From assembly GCA_011049115.1 (NCBI GenBank), contig DSCM01000007.1:1-56033 (forward strand): a DNA stretch of 56,033 nucleotides, read 5' to 3'. Each line of letters begins with the position of its first letter. Position 1 is the stretch's first letter. Below the pieces are notes generated by a model. The model did not search any database. It had not been told where the DNA came from and worked only from the letters and a program-made list of their open reading frames with translations. Positions 8,284 through 16,573 of the stretch are shown in pieces. The position numbers were made by a program, and so were the translations under genes. Source of the stretch: Pseudomonadota bacterium (GTDB lineage Bacteria > Desulfobacterota > Anaeroferrophillalia > Anaeroferrophillales > Tharpellaceae).

Positions 8284-8324
8284 AAAAAAGCTTCGGCGAA
8301 ACGGGCCCGTAAGCCCATTTCGCC
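8284..8324 (-). terminator. Rho-independent terminator after the zinc-ribbon microgene
   Basis: Stem of 12 pairs with one G-T wobble (8295-8306 with 8313-8324), a six-base loop and, on the minus strand, a run of six T (8289-8284) a few bases after the stem. It ends transcripts coming from the small zinc-ribbon gene at 8507. The rest of 8061-8403 shows no gene I can support. Confidence 0.65.
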
Positions 8325-8403
8325 ATACTCATGGTCACTTACGGTTGACGGGGTTGATGGTCCCGGCGCAATGAGCCCCCTTGTTGAGCTCATCATCATA
8401 AAC

Positions 8404-8507
8404 CTAGATATTACCTTTACCGCATCTGGGACAGATTTTCAGGTTTTTTCCTCAGGGGTCAATACCTTTTCGTAATCACAGTCCATGCATAACAATCTTA
8501 GCGCCAT
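8404..8507 (-). pseudogene. Double-CXXC zinc-ribbon microprotein split by a frameshift
   Basis: A strong AGGAGGTGA site precedes an ATG at 8507. Frame zero gives a 22-residue peptide with CMDC and stops at TGA (8439-8441). A -1 shift in the run of six A gives a 34-residue product with CMDC, a short linker and CPRCG, ending at TAG (8404-8406): a complete mini zinc ribbon with two CXXC pairs. The A-run could be an assembly or sequencing error, a real lesion, or a frameshift site (the codons are GAA AAA ACC). Too small for standard gene finders. Its own terminator follows. Function unknown; rubredoxin-like or nucleic-acid binding roles are both possible. Confidence 0.55.
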
Positions 8508-8684
8508 AAGTTCACCTCCTGATGTCATTCTGAACGATGCTTGACCTGCTGCCTTGAAAGAAAAACGACCCAAGACAATTCGCCCCGGACAATCCGGAAA
8601 CAACGATTTTCATGCAGAGTCACTCGGATTCCTTCAGCCTCCGGCGCGGCCGATCATTCGACGGGTGGAGAGAGTTCCGACCCG

Positions 8685-10421
8685 TCATCGCGCCTTAATT
8701 TTTTTTGAAAACTTTTCTTTCAGGGTATCGACAAGTTGCTTCTCCAGCTTTCGGCGCAGCTGTTTCTGGGCCGCCTTTTCATCCAGGCTCAAACGGGGGT
8801 GGGAAAGTTCTCCCCCCAGCCGCAGGCTAACTACAGCCTCCCCGCGCTCATTGAAGGTCTGCCGGACCCAGGGATAACGCTGAGTCATGCGTTCACTCAG
8901 AACCGGATTCACCACCAGGCTCAGGGGCAAATCAAGACTTCCGTCAAGGCCGACCCGCCCTTCGAGACGCCCCCCAAGCTGCTCTCCCCGCCAGGAACCG
9001 TTGATTTCCAAGCGGCCATCCCTGAGCCGAAGATTGCCATCGAGATCGTCTATTTTCAGGCTTTCAAACTCCGGCGCTCCGAGCAGCTGCGCCAAGCTCG
9101 CGGTCAGCGGCAAATCCCGCAGATATCCATCCTGCAAACCATAATTGCCTTCCAGCGACAGATGCCGTTTCAGCGCAGTTGCATCGAACCCGCGGCCGCT
9201 GAAACTGAAACGACCAAAAGCGGCGCCGCCGACCTTTTCAGCCAAGGCCGGCGCCATCATGGTACTCAAAGACTTTATTTGCAACTCGGAAAAGGAAAGA
9301 TTGCCGTCAAATTCCGGTTCGAGCTGAAACGGGCGGACGACGAGGTCGGCCGAGAACAATCCTTCCGCCGGTTTACCCTTGAAATCGGCCAGTTCGAACA
9401 CCCCGTTTGCCAACTGATAGCGACCGGATAATTCCCGCATTCGATAGTTTTCATAGACCAACTCAGCCACGGCCAAACGGCCCCGGACCGTCAGCGGGGG
9501 TTCGGCAAGCGGCTCCGCCTTTTCCTCGTCAACCGCGCGAGGCTCGGGTTTTGGTAATCCTCCAGCCTCCGCCGGCGGCTGAACCAGGCCGAAAAGGTAA
9601 GCCAGATCGAGACGACCGGCCGCCAGATCAAGCACGAGCTCCGGCCTGCTCCCGAGATAATTACTAAGCCGACCGCTGACCGCGAACGCCTGTTCATTCA
9701 GACGATTATCCAGATGATAATCGATCCGCTGCCGGTCGAATTCAAGCTGACCCTGAACCCCGGCCTGCAAGGAACCCTGTTCGGCGGTCAGGTTGAAATC
9801 CATCTTTCCCGAAAAATCGAGCGCTTCCGGCCGCAGATCTCTCAACTTCAGATCGGCGCCGAGAGCGGCGACCAGTTCCGCTGCCGGCAGCTCACCCTTT
9901 TCATCGAAAAAGAAAGCCCGCAAATTCTCAATCTCGACTCGCTGAACCACCAAGGCCAGCGGCAGAGCCTTTCCTTGGGAAGACGAAGTCGAAACCGGAA
10001 AACCTTGCTCCGGCCCTGAGGTTGGACTCTGCAAAAATTTAAGCTCGGAATAATTATAACTGCCGTCAAGCCGGCGGCGAACCTTCAGCGCCAGGCCTGC
10101 AACCCGAACCCGGCTGATCTCAAGACGCCTTTGCAAAAGAGGACGCCAGTTGTAACCCAAGCTGAACTCCCGAACCGTGACAAAATCACTGCGCCCGTCA
10201 CCTTCCTTAACCGCGAGACCGCCGATCCTGACCCCTTTAAAAAGATCGATCTGCAAAGAGGCGACCTCGACCTTGCGGCCCAAACCGTCCTCTATGGGAG
10301 GCAACAGCAAACTGCGAAGGCGTTCTTCCGTGAAATATAATTTCAACCCCGCCGCCACCGCGAGCAGCAAAAGAACCAGAACCAATCCACAGTAAAACAA
10401 CAGGCGCAGCCAGGTTTTCAC
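8685..10421 (-). CDS. AsmA family protein
   Basis: A 578-residue envelope protein of the AsmA/TamB-like type, which bridges the inner membrane and the periplasm and is linked to outer-membrane lipid homeostasis. One N-terminal transmembrane helix (about residues 5-28, WLRLLFYCGLVLVLLLLAVA) is followed by the AsmA start pattern (LLLPPIEDGLGRKVEVASLQ) and repetitive beta-rich segments (GRLEGRVGLDGSLDLPL near the C-terminus). The start is GTG at 10421 with AGGA upstream; an out-of-frame ATG overlaps it. The basic tail (LEKQLVDTLKEKFSKKIKAR) is charged. No neighbour points to a specific partner. Confidence 0.85.
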   Translation of the reverse strand: MKTWLRLLFYCGLVLVLLLLAVAAGLKLYFTEERLRSLLLPPIEDGLGRKVEVASLQIDLFKGVRIGGLAVKEGDGRSDFVTVREFSLGYNWRPLLQRRLEISRVRVAGLALKVRRRLDGSYNYSELKFLQSPTSGPEQGFPVSTSSSQGKALPLALVVQRVEIENLRAFFFDEKGELPAAELVAALGADLKLRDLRPEALDFSGKMDFNLTAEQGSLQAGVQGQLEFDRQRIDYHLDNRLNEQAFAVSGRLSNYLGSRPELVLDLAAGRLDLAYLFGLVQPPAEAGGLPKPEPRAVDEEKAEPLAEPPLTVRGRLAVAELVYENYRMRELSGRYQLANGVFELADFKGKPAEGLFSADLVVRPFQLEPEFDGNLSFSELQIKSLSTMMAPALAEKVGGAAFGRFSFSGRGFDATALKRHLSLEGNYGLQDGYLRDLPLTASLAQLLGAPEFESLKIDDLDGNLRLRDGRLEINGSWRGEQLGGRLEGRVGLDGSLDLPLSLVVNPVLSERMTQRYPWVRQTFNERGEAVVSLRLGGELSHPRLSLDEKAAQKQLRRKLEKQLVDTLKEKFSKKIKAR

Positions 10422-10616
10422 ATTTTTATCCTTTCCGTAAAAGTCAAGCCGTTCGTCCCGCGAACAAGACCCTCACTGAAATGATTGTCATGTTCTATAA
10501 CCGCAAGTCATCGATAAACTACTACTTCAAGATAGCATATGTTGTCCGGATTGCAAGCCCCGAAAAGCCTCCCGCCGACCACGGCAGGAAAGCAAAAACT
10601 CCGGCAAACTCCCATT

Positions 10617-10650
10617 CCTCCGCATTCTCGTACATTTGCGAGTGCGGAGG
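10617..10650. repeat. Inverted repeat between the tautomerase and AsmA genes
   Basis: CCTCCGCA (10617-10624) and TGCGGAGG (10643-10650) form a perfect 8-bp stem that continues inward as CTCG/CGAG with a two-base bulge. It lies in the 320-base gap downstream of the tautomerase gene on the minus strand. A T-rich stretch follows only after about 17 bases, so it is at best a weak terminator. Nothing else in 10422-10742 is recognisable. Confidence 0.4.
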
Positions 10651-10742
10651 GGAAATTCACTCTTCCACGCGAACAAAACGGCCCGCTCTTCCGGCAAGCA
10701 ACCCCGGTCCGGACTGGAAACTTGAAAGGGGGCGCTCCATCC

Positions 10743-10928
10743 TTACAGGTCTGAAAGGAGAACCCCGCCTTTACTGATGTTGTCCCGACTCTCCTCGTCA
10801 ATAAAAACAATGACCGCTTCCGGCGGGCGATTGGCGACCCGGGCGATCACTTCGGTCACCCCTTTACAGATTTCGGCTTTTTGTTCGCGTTCAAGTTTAC
10901 CGGCGACCCTAATACTGACATACGGCAT
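10743..10928 (-). CDS. 4-oxalocrotonate tautomerase family protein
   Basis: A 61-residue protein of the tautomerase superfamily. It begins MPYVSIRV, so that removal of Met exposes the catalytic Pro1, and continues with the family helix (REQKAEICKGVTEVIARVAN) and strand EAVIVFIDEESRDNISKGG. Such proteins form hexamers and tautomerise keto-enol substrates in aromatic degradation, or act on halogenated acids. AGGTG lies upstream of the chosen ATG. The frame is open further upstream without coding character. The nearby PaaK-like ligase would fit an aromatic-acid context, but the two genes are 940 bases apart, separated by an oppositely oriented gene. Confidence 0.9.
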   Translation of the reverse strand: MPYVSIRVAGKLEREQKAEICKGVTEVIARVANRPPEAVIVFIDEESRDNISKGGVLLSDL

Positions 10929-11149
10929 AAAGCACCTCTTTGATCCTGCTTTATTATAAGATATTTGCAAACTATGCCGCCGGATGATTATCCGCCCGAA
11001 TGAAAACCGTTGCAATCAGGATCTTTCGGGTTGACAGCATAGTTACCGATTTTTTTACGACAAAAAAGTTGCAATTAACCTTGGATATGGTACATTAATT
11101 TTATCGTCAAGATCAACATTTTTCTAACGAAGGAAAAGGAGGCACGCAC

Positions 11150-11668
11150 ATGGGAAAAACAATGAGAAGGGCTTTTCTGTTTACGATGATGATGGTGGTT
11201 GTGCTGTTATGGACAAGCCCCCTGCTGGCTCTCAGCGGCGGGCAGCAGGTCAAGATCCCCTATGTGGTTTCCATGCCCGACGCGGGCTGGTGGACCGGCA
11301 TCGCCATCACCAACGACAGCGACGAGATCATCACCAATATGGAGCTTGCCTTCACCACCGCCGGCGGTGACTCCGGGTTGATTTTCAAAACCAGGGCGGT
11401 TACGGAGCCGATTGTCGGCCCCATTGGTCCTATAGTCCCCATTTCATACACCACCACGCTCGAGGATATTGCGGCCCACGCCATTCTCGTCAACACCCTG
11501 GACGCCCTTTACACCGGCAGCGGCAGTAAAACTTTACCCTCTGAAATCGGCTCAATAGTCTTATCCCATACCGGTTCCGCTCCTTTTTACGTAACCCTCT
11601 ACATCGGCAACCCTGAGGGCTTCTCCTTTCAGGTTTTCAAATCCGAATCCGTGTCAATGCCCCTTTAA
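11150..11668 (+). CDS. Secreted protein of unknown function
   Basis: A 172-residue protein with a clear Sec signal peptide (basic start MGKTMRRAF, hydrophobic core FTMMMVVVLLWTSPLLALS, likely cleavage near residue 28). The mature part is beta-rich, acidic and cysteine-free; it contains VVSMPDAGWWTGIAITNDSD followed by segments rich in Thr and Ser. I do not recognise the family. The opening 'WWTGIAITN' resembles beta-sandwich proteins of the delta lineage that surround extracellular matrix or adhesion, but this is weak. AGGAGG precedes the ATG. It stands alone between a divergent tautomerase gene and a convergent ligase gene. Confidence 0.75.
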   Translation: MGKTMRRAFLFTMMMVVVLLWTSPLLALSGGQQVKIPYVVSMPDAGWWTGIAITNDSDEIITNMELAFTTAGGDSGLIFKTRAVTEPIVGPIGPIVPISYTTTLEDIAAHAILVNTLDALYTGSGSKTLPSEIGSIVLSHTGSAPFYVTLYIGNPEGFSFQVFKSESVSMPL

Positions 11669-11727
11669 ACTCAAGTCCCGGAAACAAACCGCGATCCCTG
11701 GCAAAAGAAAAAGCTCGGGCGCACCCA

Positions 11728-11778
11728 AAAACAAACCCCGGAAACTTGGAATTCCTTAAACAAACCAAGTTTCCGGGG
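11728..11778 (-). terminator. Rho-independent terminator after the CoA ligase
   Basis: Perfect 14-bp inverted repeat (11736-11749 with 11765-11778, arm CCCCGGAAACTTGG) followed on the minus strand by TTTGTTTTTGGG. It lies about 90 bases beyond the ligase stop, between two convergent genes. There is no T-run on the plus strand, so it mainly serves the ligase transcript. Confidence 0.75.
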
Positions 11779-11865
11779 CAAGAAGCAATCAAAACCGGGC
11801 TGACTCCAGACCAAAACGAGCTCACCCTTCCGAGCACCAGCGCAACTCTCAACGAAGACCAACCC

Positions 11866-13158
11866 TCAATCATAGCGACGATCAAAAACCCTCTGCGTCT
11901 TGCGCTCGCTGCGCGGCAGCGAGCCATAGGCAAGCAGCTCGACCCGAGGAGTGACCATGAGGCGGTGCTTGAGCCGACTGATCAATTCTCCCCGCAGAAA
12001 TTCATCGCGCTCAGGCCCGGTCTGAACCGACCGCTCAACTTTCAGGGTCAGATAATCGCGCCCATCCTCCAGATGGTCCAGGTGTATCTGATACTCGCTG
12101 CCGACCCCCTCGATCCCGGAAAGCACCGCATCGACTTCACCTGGATAAACGTTAACTCCGCGAATAATAAAAACATCGTCACTGCGGCCCAGAATGGCGC
12201 TGTGTCGCGGCAGGATCGACCCGCAGGGACAAGGCTCACTCACGACCCGGGCCAGATCCCTTGAACGATAGCGAACCAGGGGGGCCGCCTCCTTCCAGAG
12301 GGTGGTGTAAACCATCTCTCCGACCTCGCCATCAGGCACCGGTTCAAGGGTTTCGGGATCGAGAAACTCGAGATAGTAATAGTCGGCCCAATAATGAATT
12401 TTACTGCTGCAGTGACAGTTAAGCCCGGTTCCCGGACCATAAACCTCCGTCAACCCGGGAATATCATAAAACTCTTTCAGCCCCAGGAGCTCGACGATGC
12501 GCCGCCTCATCGCGGCGCTGGTCCGCTCCGAGCCGCAGATTACTTTTTTAAGATTGATCCTGTCACGCAAGCCCCGGCGCTGCACCTCTTCCGCCAGCAA
12601 CAAGGCCATGGAAGCCGTGCAACACAGCACCGTGGTCGCGAAATCAACCAGAAAGGTACATTGCAGATCGAGATTCCCCGGTCCGGTCGGCAAGGCCATC
12701 GCCCCGTAGCGCTCGCAGGCCAGCTGAAAGCCGGCGCCCGCGGTCCAGACACCGTAGCCGACACAGATCTGAACCCGGTCTTCACAGCTTAACCCCGCCA
12801 TCTCGTAACAGCGACAGAACATGTTGAGCCAGTCGTCAATATCCTTCTGCGTATACGCCGCGACCTTGCGTTTACCGGTAGTGCCCGATGAGGCGTGAAT
12901 TCGAACGATATCTCTTTCCGGGACCGATTTAAACGGCAGCGGATAACCGGCGCGAAAATCTTCCGCCGTGGTCAGAGGAAAACAACGCAGATCCTTTAGT
13001 TTATTAAAGTCTTCGGGAGAAACTCCGGCCTCAGTAAAATGCCGGCGATAGAAATCACAATTCTCATAGGCATGGCGAAGGGTCCAGGCCAGGCGGCGAC
13101 GCTGGAGTTCCTCCAGTTCGCCCCGGGTCTTCACCCGAGGCGCAAATCTTTTTAACAT
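11866..13158 (-). CDS. Phenylacetate-CoA ligase-like adenylate-forming enzyme
   Basis: Activates a carboxylic acid to its CoA thioester through an acyl-AMP. The 430-residue length fits the PaaK family. Seen: P-loop ASSGTTGKRKVAAYT (about residue 90), GSERTSAAMRRRIVELLG, YGPGTGLNCHC, and the hinge and C-terminal domain GRSDDVFIIRGVNVYPGEVD with the conserved catalytic region near the end (LPRSERKTQRV). I start at 13158 (MLKRFAPRVKTRG) because GGAG lies about ten bases upstream; the longer frame is not family-like. It is divergent from a TRAP transporter, suggesting that the imported acid is its substrate. PaaK proper or an aryl-CoA ligase cannot be told apart here. Confidence 0.92.
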   Translation of the reverse strand: MLKRFAPRVKTRGELEELQRRRLAWTLRHAYENCDFYRRHFTEAGVSPEDFNKLKDLRCFPLTTAEDFRAGYPLPFKSVPERDIVRIHASSGTTGKRKVAAYTQKDIDDWLNMFCRCYEMAGLSCEDRVQICVGYGVWTAGAGFQLACERYGAMALPTGPGNLDLQCTFLVDFATTVLCCTASMALLLAEEVQRRGLRDRINLKKVICGSERTSAAMRRRIVELLGLKEFYDIPGLTEVYGPGTGLNCHCSSKIHYWADYYYLEFLDPETLEPVPDGEVGEMVYTTLWKEAAPLVRYRSRDLARVVSEPCPCGSILPRHSAILGRSDDVFIIRGVNVYPGEVDAVLSGIEGVGSEYQIHLDHLEDGRDYLTLKVERSVQTGPERDEFLRGELISRLKHRLMVTPRVELLAYGSLPRSERKTQRVFDRRYD

Positions 13159-13308
13159 TACAGATCTCCGTCCTCTAAATAATAGCCGCATGCGGCGGGG
13201 CTGAAAAAAGGGGATTGCTCTAGAACATCTTTTCACTTTTGTCAACCCGGCGAGACCGTCAAAATCGTCAGCAGCGACTCCAAGTCAATGCCTTTGACAG
13301 AAAAAAAG

Positions 13309-13337
13309 TTGCATCCCCGGGCAAAAGCAAGTATTCT
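13309..13337 (+). promoter_or_regulatory. Possible promoter of the TRAP operon
   Basis: TTGCAT (13309-13314), 17 bases and TATTCT (13332-13337) read toward dctP, with a leader of about 160 bases. The match is moderate and no experimental support exists. Confidence 0.3.
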
Positions 13338-13383
13338 GGTTGTCGCTGGGGCCGTTTTTGCAAAAAAACAGCCACCGACATCC

Positions 13384-13434
13384 GGTCATGGAATGACCGA
13401 TCGCAAGGCCAAACGAGCTGAACGCAGCTCGTTT
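13384..13434 (+). promoter_or_regulatory. Two hairpins in the leader of the TRAP operon
   Basis: GGTCAT-GGA-ATGACC (13384-13398) and the perfect 10-bp AAACGAGCTG-AACG-CAGCTCGTTT (13411-13434) lie in the ligase-dctP divergent gap, 70-120 bases before the dctP ATG. Neither is followed by a T-run, so they are more likely operators or RNA structures than terminators. The rest of 13159-13501 holds no gene. Confidence 0.4.
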
Positions 13435-13501
13435 AAAATTCCCCAAAAAACAACAACCAAAACTCCGTTCATCGGAAAACCGTTCGGGAAAGGTATAAAT
13501 C

Positions 13502-14545
13502 ATGTTCAAAACATTGCTCGGATTAAGAAAAAAACTTACTATCCTGATGGTCTTGACCACGATTATGGCACTTGGTTATCCGGCCGGTCAGGCCGACTGC
13601 CAGACTCTCAACTACGCCAATTTTCCTCCGGCCCCGACCTTTCCCTGCGTCCAGATGGAGCGCTGGGCTCAGGAAATCGAAGCCCGCACGCGGGGCGAAG
13701 TCAAGATCATGACCTTTCCCGGCGGCACCTTGCTCGGAGCCAAAAATATGTTCGACGGGGTCAAAAACGGTCTCGCCGACATCGGTTGTTTCTGCCCACC
13801 TTATCTGCCCGGACGCTTCCCCTTGTTTGAGGCGGTTGACCTGCCGGTCGGTTTCACCAGCGCCAGGGTGGCCAGCGCCGTCCTCTGGGATCTCTATGAA
13901 AAATACCAGCCGGAAAGCTTCAAGGACGTCAAGGTCCTGACCATGTTTACATGCGCTCCGGCCAACCTCATGCTGAAGGTTCCGGCCACTACGCTGGAAG
14001 AGCTCAGGGGCATGGAAATCCGGGGCACCGGCATCTCAGGCCGCTACCTCGAAGCGATGGGAGCCGTGGCCGTGGCCATGCCGATGTCGGCGGCCCCTGA
14101 AGCCCTACAGAAGGGGGTCGTCAAAGGAATCTTCTCCTCCCTGGAAATCATGAAAGATTTCAAATTCGCCGAACTCTGCAAGCATGTCACCATCATTAAC
14201 GGTCCGACCACTTCCTTCGCGGTGATCATGAACCAAAAAAAATGGGAGGCCCTGACCCCTGAAACCCAAAAAATCTTCTCCGACCTCGGCCGCGAACAGG
14301 CTCTGTGGACCGGCGCCTATGAAGACGACCATGTCCGCGAGGCCCTGACCTGGTCGGAAAACGAGCATCGGGTTAAAATAAATACCATCTCGCCGCAGGA
14401 AAGCGCGATCATCGCCGAACGGGTTCGCTTCATGACCGAAGCCTACCTCAACCACACCGCCAAGGCCGGCCTGCCGGGCAAGGCCTTTCTTGATGACCTG
14501 TACGCACTCAAAGCGGCTTACGAAAAAGAATATGCGGGGAAATGA
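13502..14545 (+). CDS. dctP: TRAP transporter substrate-binding protein DctP
   Basis: Periplasmic solute receptor of a tripartite ATP-independent transporter, 347 residues. A signal peptide covers about residues 1-32 (KKLTILMVLTTIMALGYPAG). The mature protein shows the family pattern: FPPAPTFPCVQMERWAQEIE, GGTLLGAKNMFDGVKNGLAD, and EELRGMEIRGTGISGRYLEA, the last containing the arginine that binds the substrate carboxylate. MNQKKWEALTPETQKIF is typical of the C-lobe. It is followed by dctQ with an overlap of 14 bases. The divergent CoA ligase suggests an aromatic or related organic acid as substrate. Confidence 0.95.
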   Translation: MFKTLLGLRKKLTILMVLTTIMALGYPAGQADCQTLNYANFPPAPTFPCVQMERWAQEIEARTRGEVKIMTFPGGTLLGAKNMFDGVKNGLADIGCFCPPYLPGRFPLFEAVDLPVGFTSARVASAVLWDLYEKYQPESFKDVKVLTMFTCAPANLMLKVPATTLEELRGMEIRGTGISGRYLEAMGAVAVAMPMSAAPEALQKGVVKGIFSSLEIMKDFKFAELCKHVTIINGPTTSFAVIMNQKKWEALTPETQKIFSDLGREQALWTGAYEDDHVREALTWSENEHRVKINTISPQESAIIAERVRFMTEAYLNHTAKAGLPGKAFLDDLYALKAAYEKEYAGK

Positions 14546-15041
14546 TGCTTTCCGGAATTTCCTGGCCAGGTTTCAGCGAATCAAGCTGAACCTGGCCGGA
14601 CTTTCCCTGATCCTGATGATGCTGATCGGCTGCGCCAATGTCGTCTGCCGAAACTTCGGCAGACCGCTGAAAGGCTCTTTTGAGATTATCGGCTATCTGG
14701 GGGCGATCACCATAGCCCTGGCCTTGGGCAGCGCCCAGATGGAAAAAAAGCATATTATCGTCGATATCATCACCCGCCACTACAACCGTTTCTGGCAGCG
14801 CTGGACGGCGATTTTCAGTCATCTGACCGGAGCTCTCTTTTTCAGTCTGGCGGCTTGGCGGACCTGGCTCTGGGGCGACAGTATCCGCCTGTCCGGAGAA
14901 ACCTCGGAAACCCTGCACATGATTTTCCACCCATTCATCTATTTGACCGCTTTCGGCTTTGCCTTTCTGGCTCTGGTCCTCTTCGCCGATCTGAAGGCCA
15001 GTCTGAACTCGAAAGCAACCTCTGACTCGGAACCGACATGA
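14532..15041 (+). CDS. dctQ: TRAP transporter small permease DctQ
   Basis: Small integral-membrane subunit with four predicted helices, 169 residues from the ATG at 14532. Seen: ANVVCRNFGRPLKGSFEIIG after helix 1 and SAQMEKKHIIVDIITRHYNR, both standard for DctQ. It links the receptor to the large permease. The start overlaps the dctP stop; an alternative in-frame start 42 bases upstream would overlap further. The last codons overlap dctM as ATGA. Confidence 0.93.
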   Translation: MRGNDAFRNFLARFQRIKLNLAGLSLILMMLIGCANVVCRNFGRPLKGSFEIIGYLGAITIALALGSAQMEKKHIIVDIITRHYNRFWQRWTAIFSHLTGALFFSLAAWRTWLWGDSIRLSGETSETLHMIFHPFIYLTAFGFAFLALVLFADLKASLNSKATSDSEPT

Positions 15042-16342
15042 GCCCGGAAATTGTCGGCATCGCCGGCCTCTTTCTGATGTTGGCGGCGATGCTTCTCTTA
15101 CAGATTCCAGTCGGTTTCGCCATGGCCGTCACCGGCTTTATCGGCGTTGCCCGGCTCACCTCGGCAGATGCCGCCCTGACCCTGATCGGCAACGACCTCT
15201 GGATGACGTTTTCCTCGTACGATCTGACAATTATTCCACTGTTCATTTTCATGGGCCATATCTGCTTTCACAGCAATGTCAACCAACGCCTCTACAGTTG
15301 CGCCTATACCTGGTTGGGAGCGACCCGCGGCGGCTTGGCCGTAGCCACCATTGCCGCCTGCGCCGGATTTGCCGCCATCAGCGGCTCAAATACGGCGACT
15401 GCGGCCACCATGACCTCGGTCGCCTTGCCCTCGATGCGCAGATACGGTTACCATCCTACCCTGATTACCGGCTCGATCGCGGCCGGGTCGACCCTGGGAG
15501 TAGTGATTCCGCCCAGTATTGTCTTGGTGGTCTACGGCATCTACACCGGCCAATCGATCGCCAAGCTTTTTTTCGGCAGTATCATCCCCGGGCTGATCAT
15601 GGGCCTCCTGCTGACCTTCACCGTTATCATCATCTGCCGGCGCCATCCGGCCTGGGGACCACTCGGCGAGAAAACCACGTTCAGGGAAAAACTTATCTCC
15701 CTGAAAGGATCGTTCGAAATGCTGCTCCTTTTCTCACTGGTCATGGGCGGCCTTTTTGCCGGTTATTTTACCCCCAGCGAAGCCGGAGCTATCGGCTCCG
15801 GCTTCGCCCTGCTCTTAAGCCTGGCCCGTCGCTCCCTGACCTTGACGAAATTTTCAGCCGCGATTAACGAAACCCTGAAAATCTCCAGTTTCATCGTTAT
15901 CATCATTGCCGGAGCTGTCATTTTCGGCCGTTTTCTGGCTCTGACGCGGTTGCCTTACGCTATTGCCGAATGGGCGGCCGCCCTGCCGATCTCCCCGACT
16001 TTGATTCTCTGGCTTGTCCTTCTGGTCTTCATCATCGGCGGAGCCATCATGGATGCTCTGGGCCTGCTGATGATCACGATTCCGATTTTCTACCCACTGG
16101 CCCTGAAACTGGGATTTGACCCGATCTGGTTCGGAGTAATTATCACCATCGTCACCACCATGGGAGCCATCACCCCGCCGGTTGGAGTCAGCGCCTACGT
16201 GGTCGCAGGCATGGCCGAAGACATAGCCCTGAGCACCATTTTAAAAGGCGTCAGCTATTTCCTTCCCTCCTACATCATCACGATTATTATACTGGAAATT
16301 TTTCCGCAACTGGTACTCTGGGCGGCCGCTTCGGTTCACTGA
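15038..16342 (+). CDS. dctM: TRAP transporter large permease DctM
   Basis: The ion-coupled channel subunit, 434 residues with about twelve hydrophobic segments, the usual family length. Seen: LLLQIPVGFAMAVTGFIGV near the N-terminus, AAISGSNTATAATMTSVALP, IAAGSTLGVVIPPSIVLVVY, GYFTPSEAGAIGSGFALLLS, and VTTMGAITPPVGVSAYVVAG near the C-terminus, which are the conserved cores of both halves. The start overlaps the dctQ stop (ATGA). The operon ends here; no clear terminator follows in the 230-base gap before the HEAT-like gene. Confidence 0.96.
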   Translation: MSPEIVGIAGLFLMLAAMLLLQIPVGFAMAVTGFIGVARLTSADAALTLIGNDLWMTFSSYDLTIIPLFIFMGHICFHSNVNQRLYSCAYTWLGATRGGLAVATIAACAGFAAISGSNTATAATMTSVALPSMRRYGYHPTLITGSIAAGSTLGVVIPPSIVLVVYGIYTGQSIAKLFFGSIIPGLIMGLLLTFTVIIICRRHPAWGPLGEKTTFREKLISLKGSFEMLLLFSLVMGGLFAGYFTPSEAGAIGSGFALLLSLARRSLTLTKFSAAINETLKISSFIVIIIAGAVIFGRFLALTRLPYAIAEWAAALPISPTLILWLVLLVFIIGGAIMDALGLLMITIPIFYPLALKLGFDPIWFGVIITIVTTMGAITPPVGVSAYVVAGMAEDIALSTILKGVSYFLPSYIITIIILEIFPQLVLWAAASVH

Positions 16343-16573
16343 CGATTTTCAAGCACACAAATTCGCGGTTGTTCCCGAATTTTGGAATATGATATGAAGA
16401 ATAAATTAATCTCGACCTTAACCAAGCTCGATTTCCCGGCTGACTTCGCAAGACCAAACCTTTTACCGTACACGCTGCCTGCCCATGACCCGCCCAAAAA
16501 CGCCAAATAAAAACCGCAGGCCCGGTTCCAATGGACCGTTGCTTTATTCCGGAAGCGGATAAACAACCTGACC

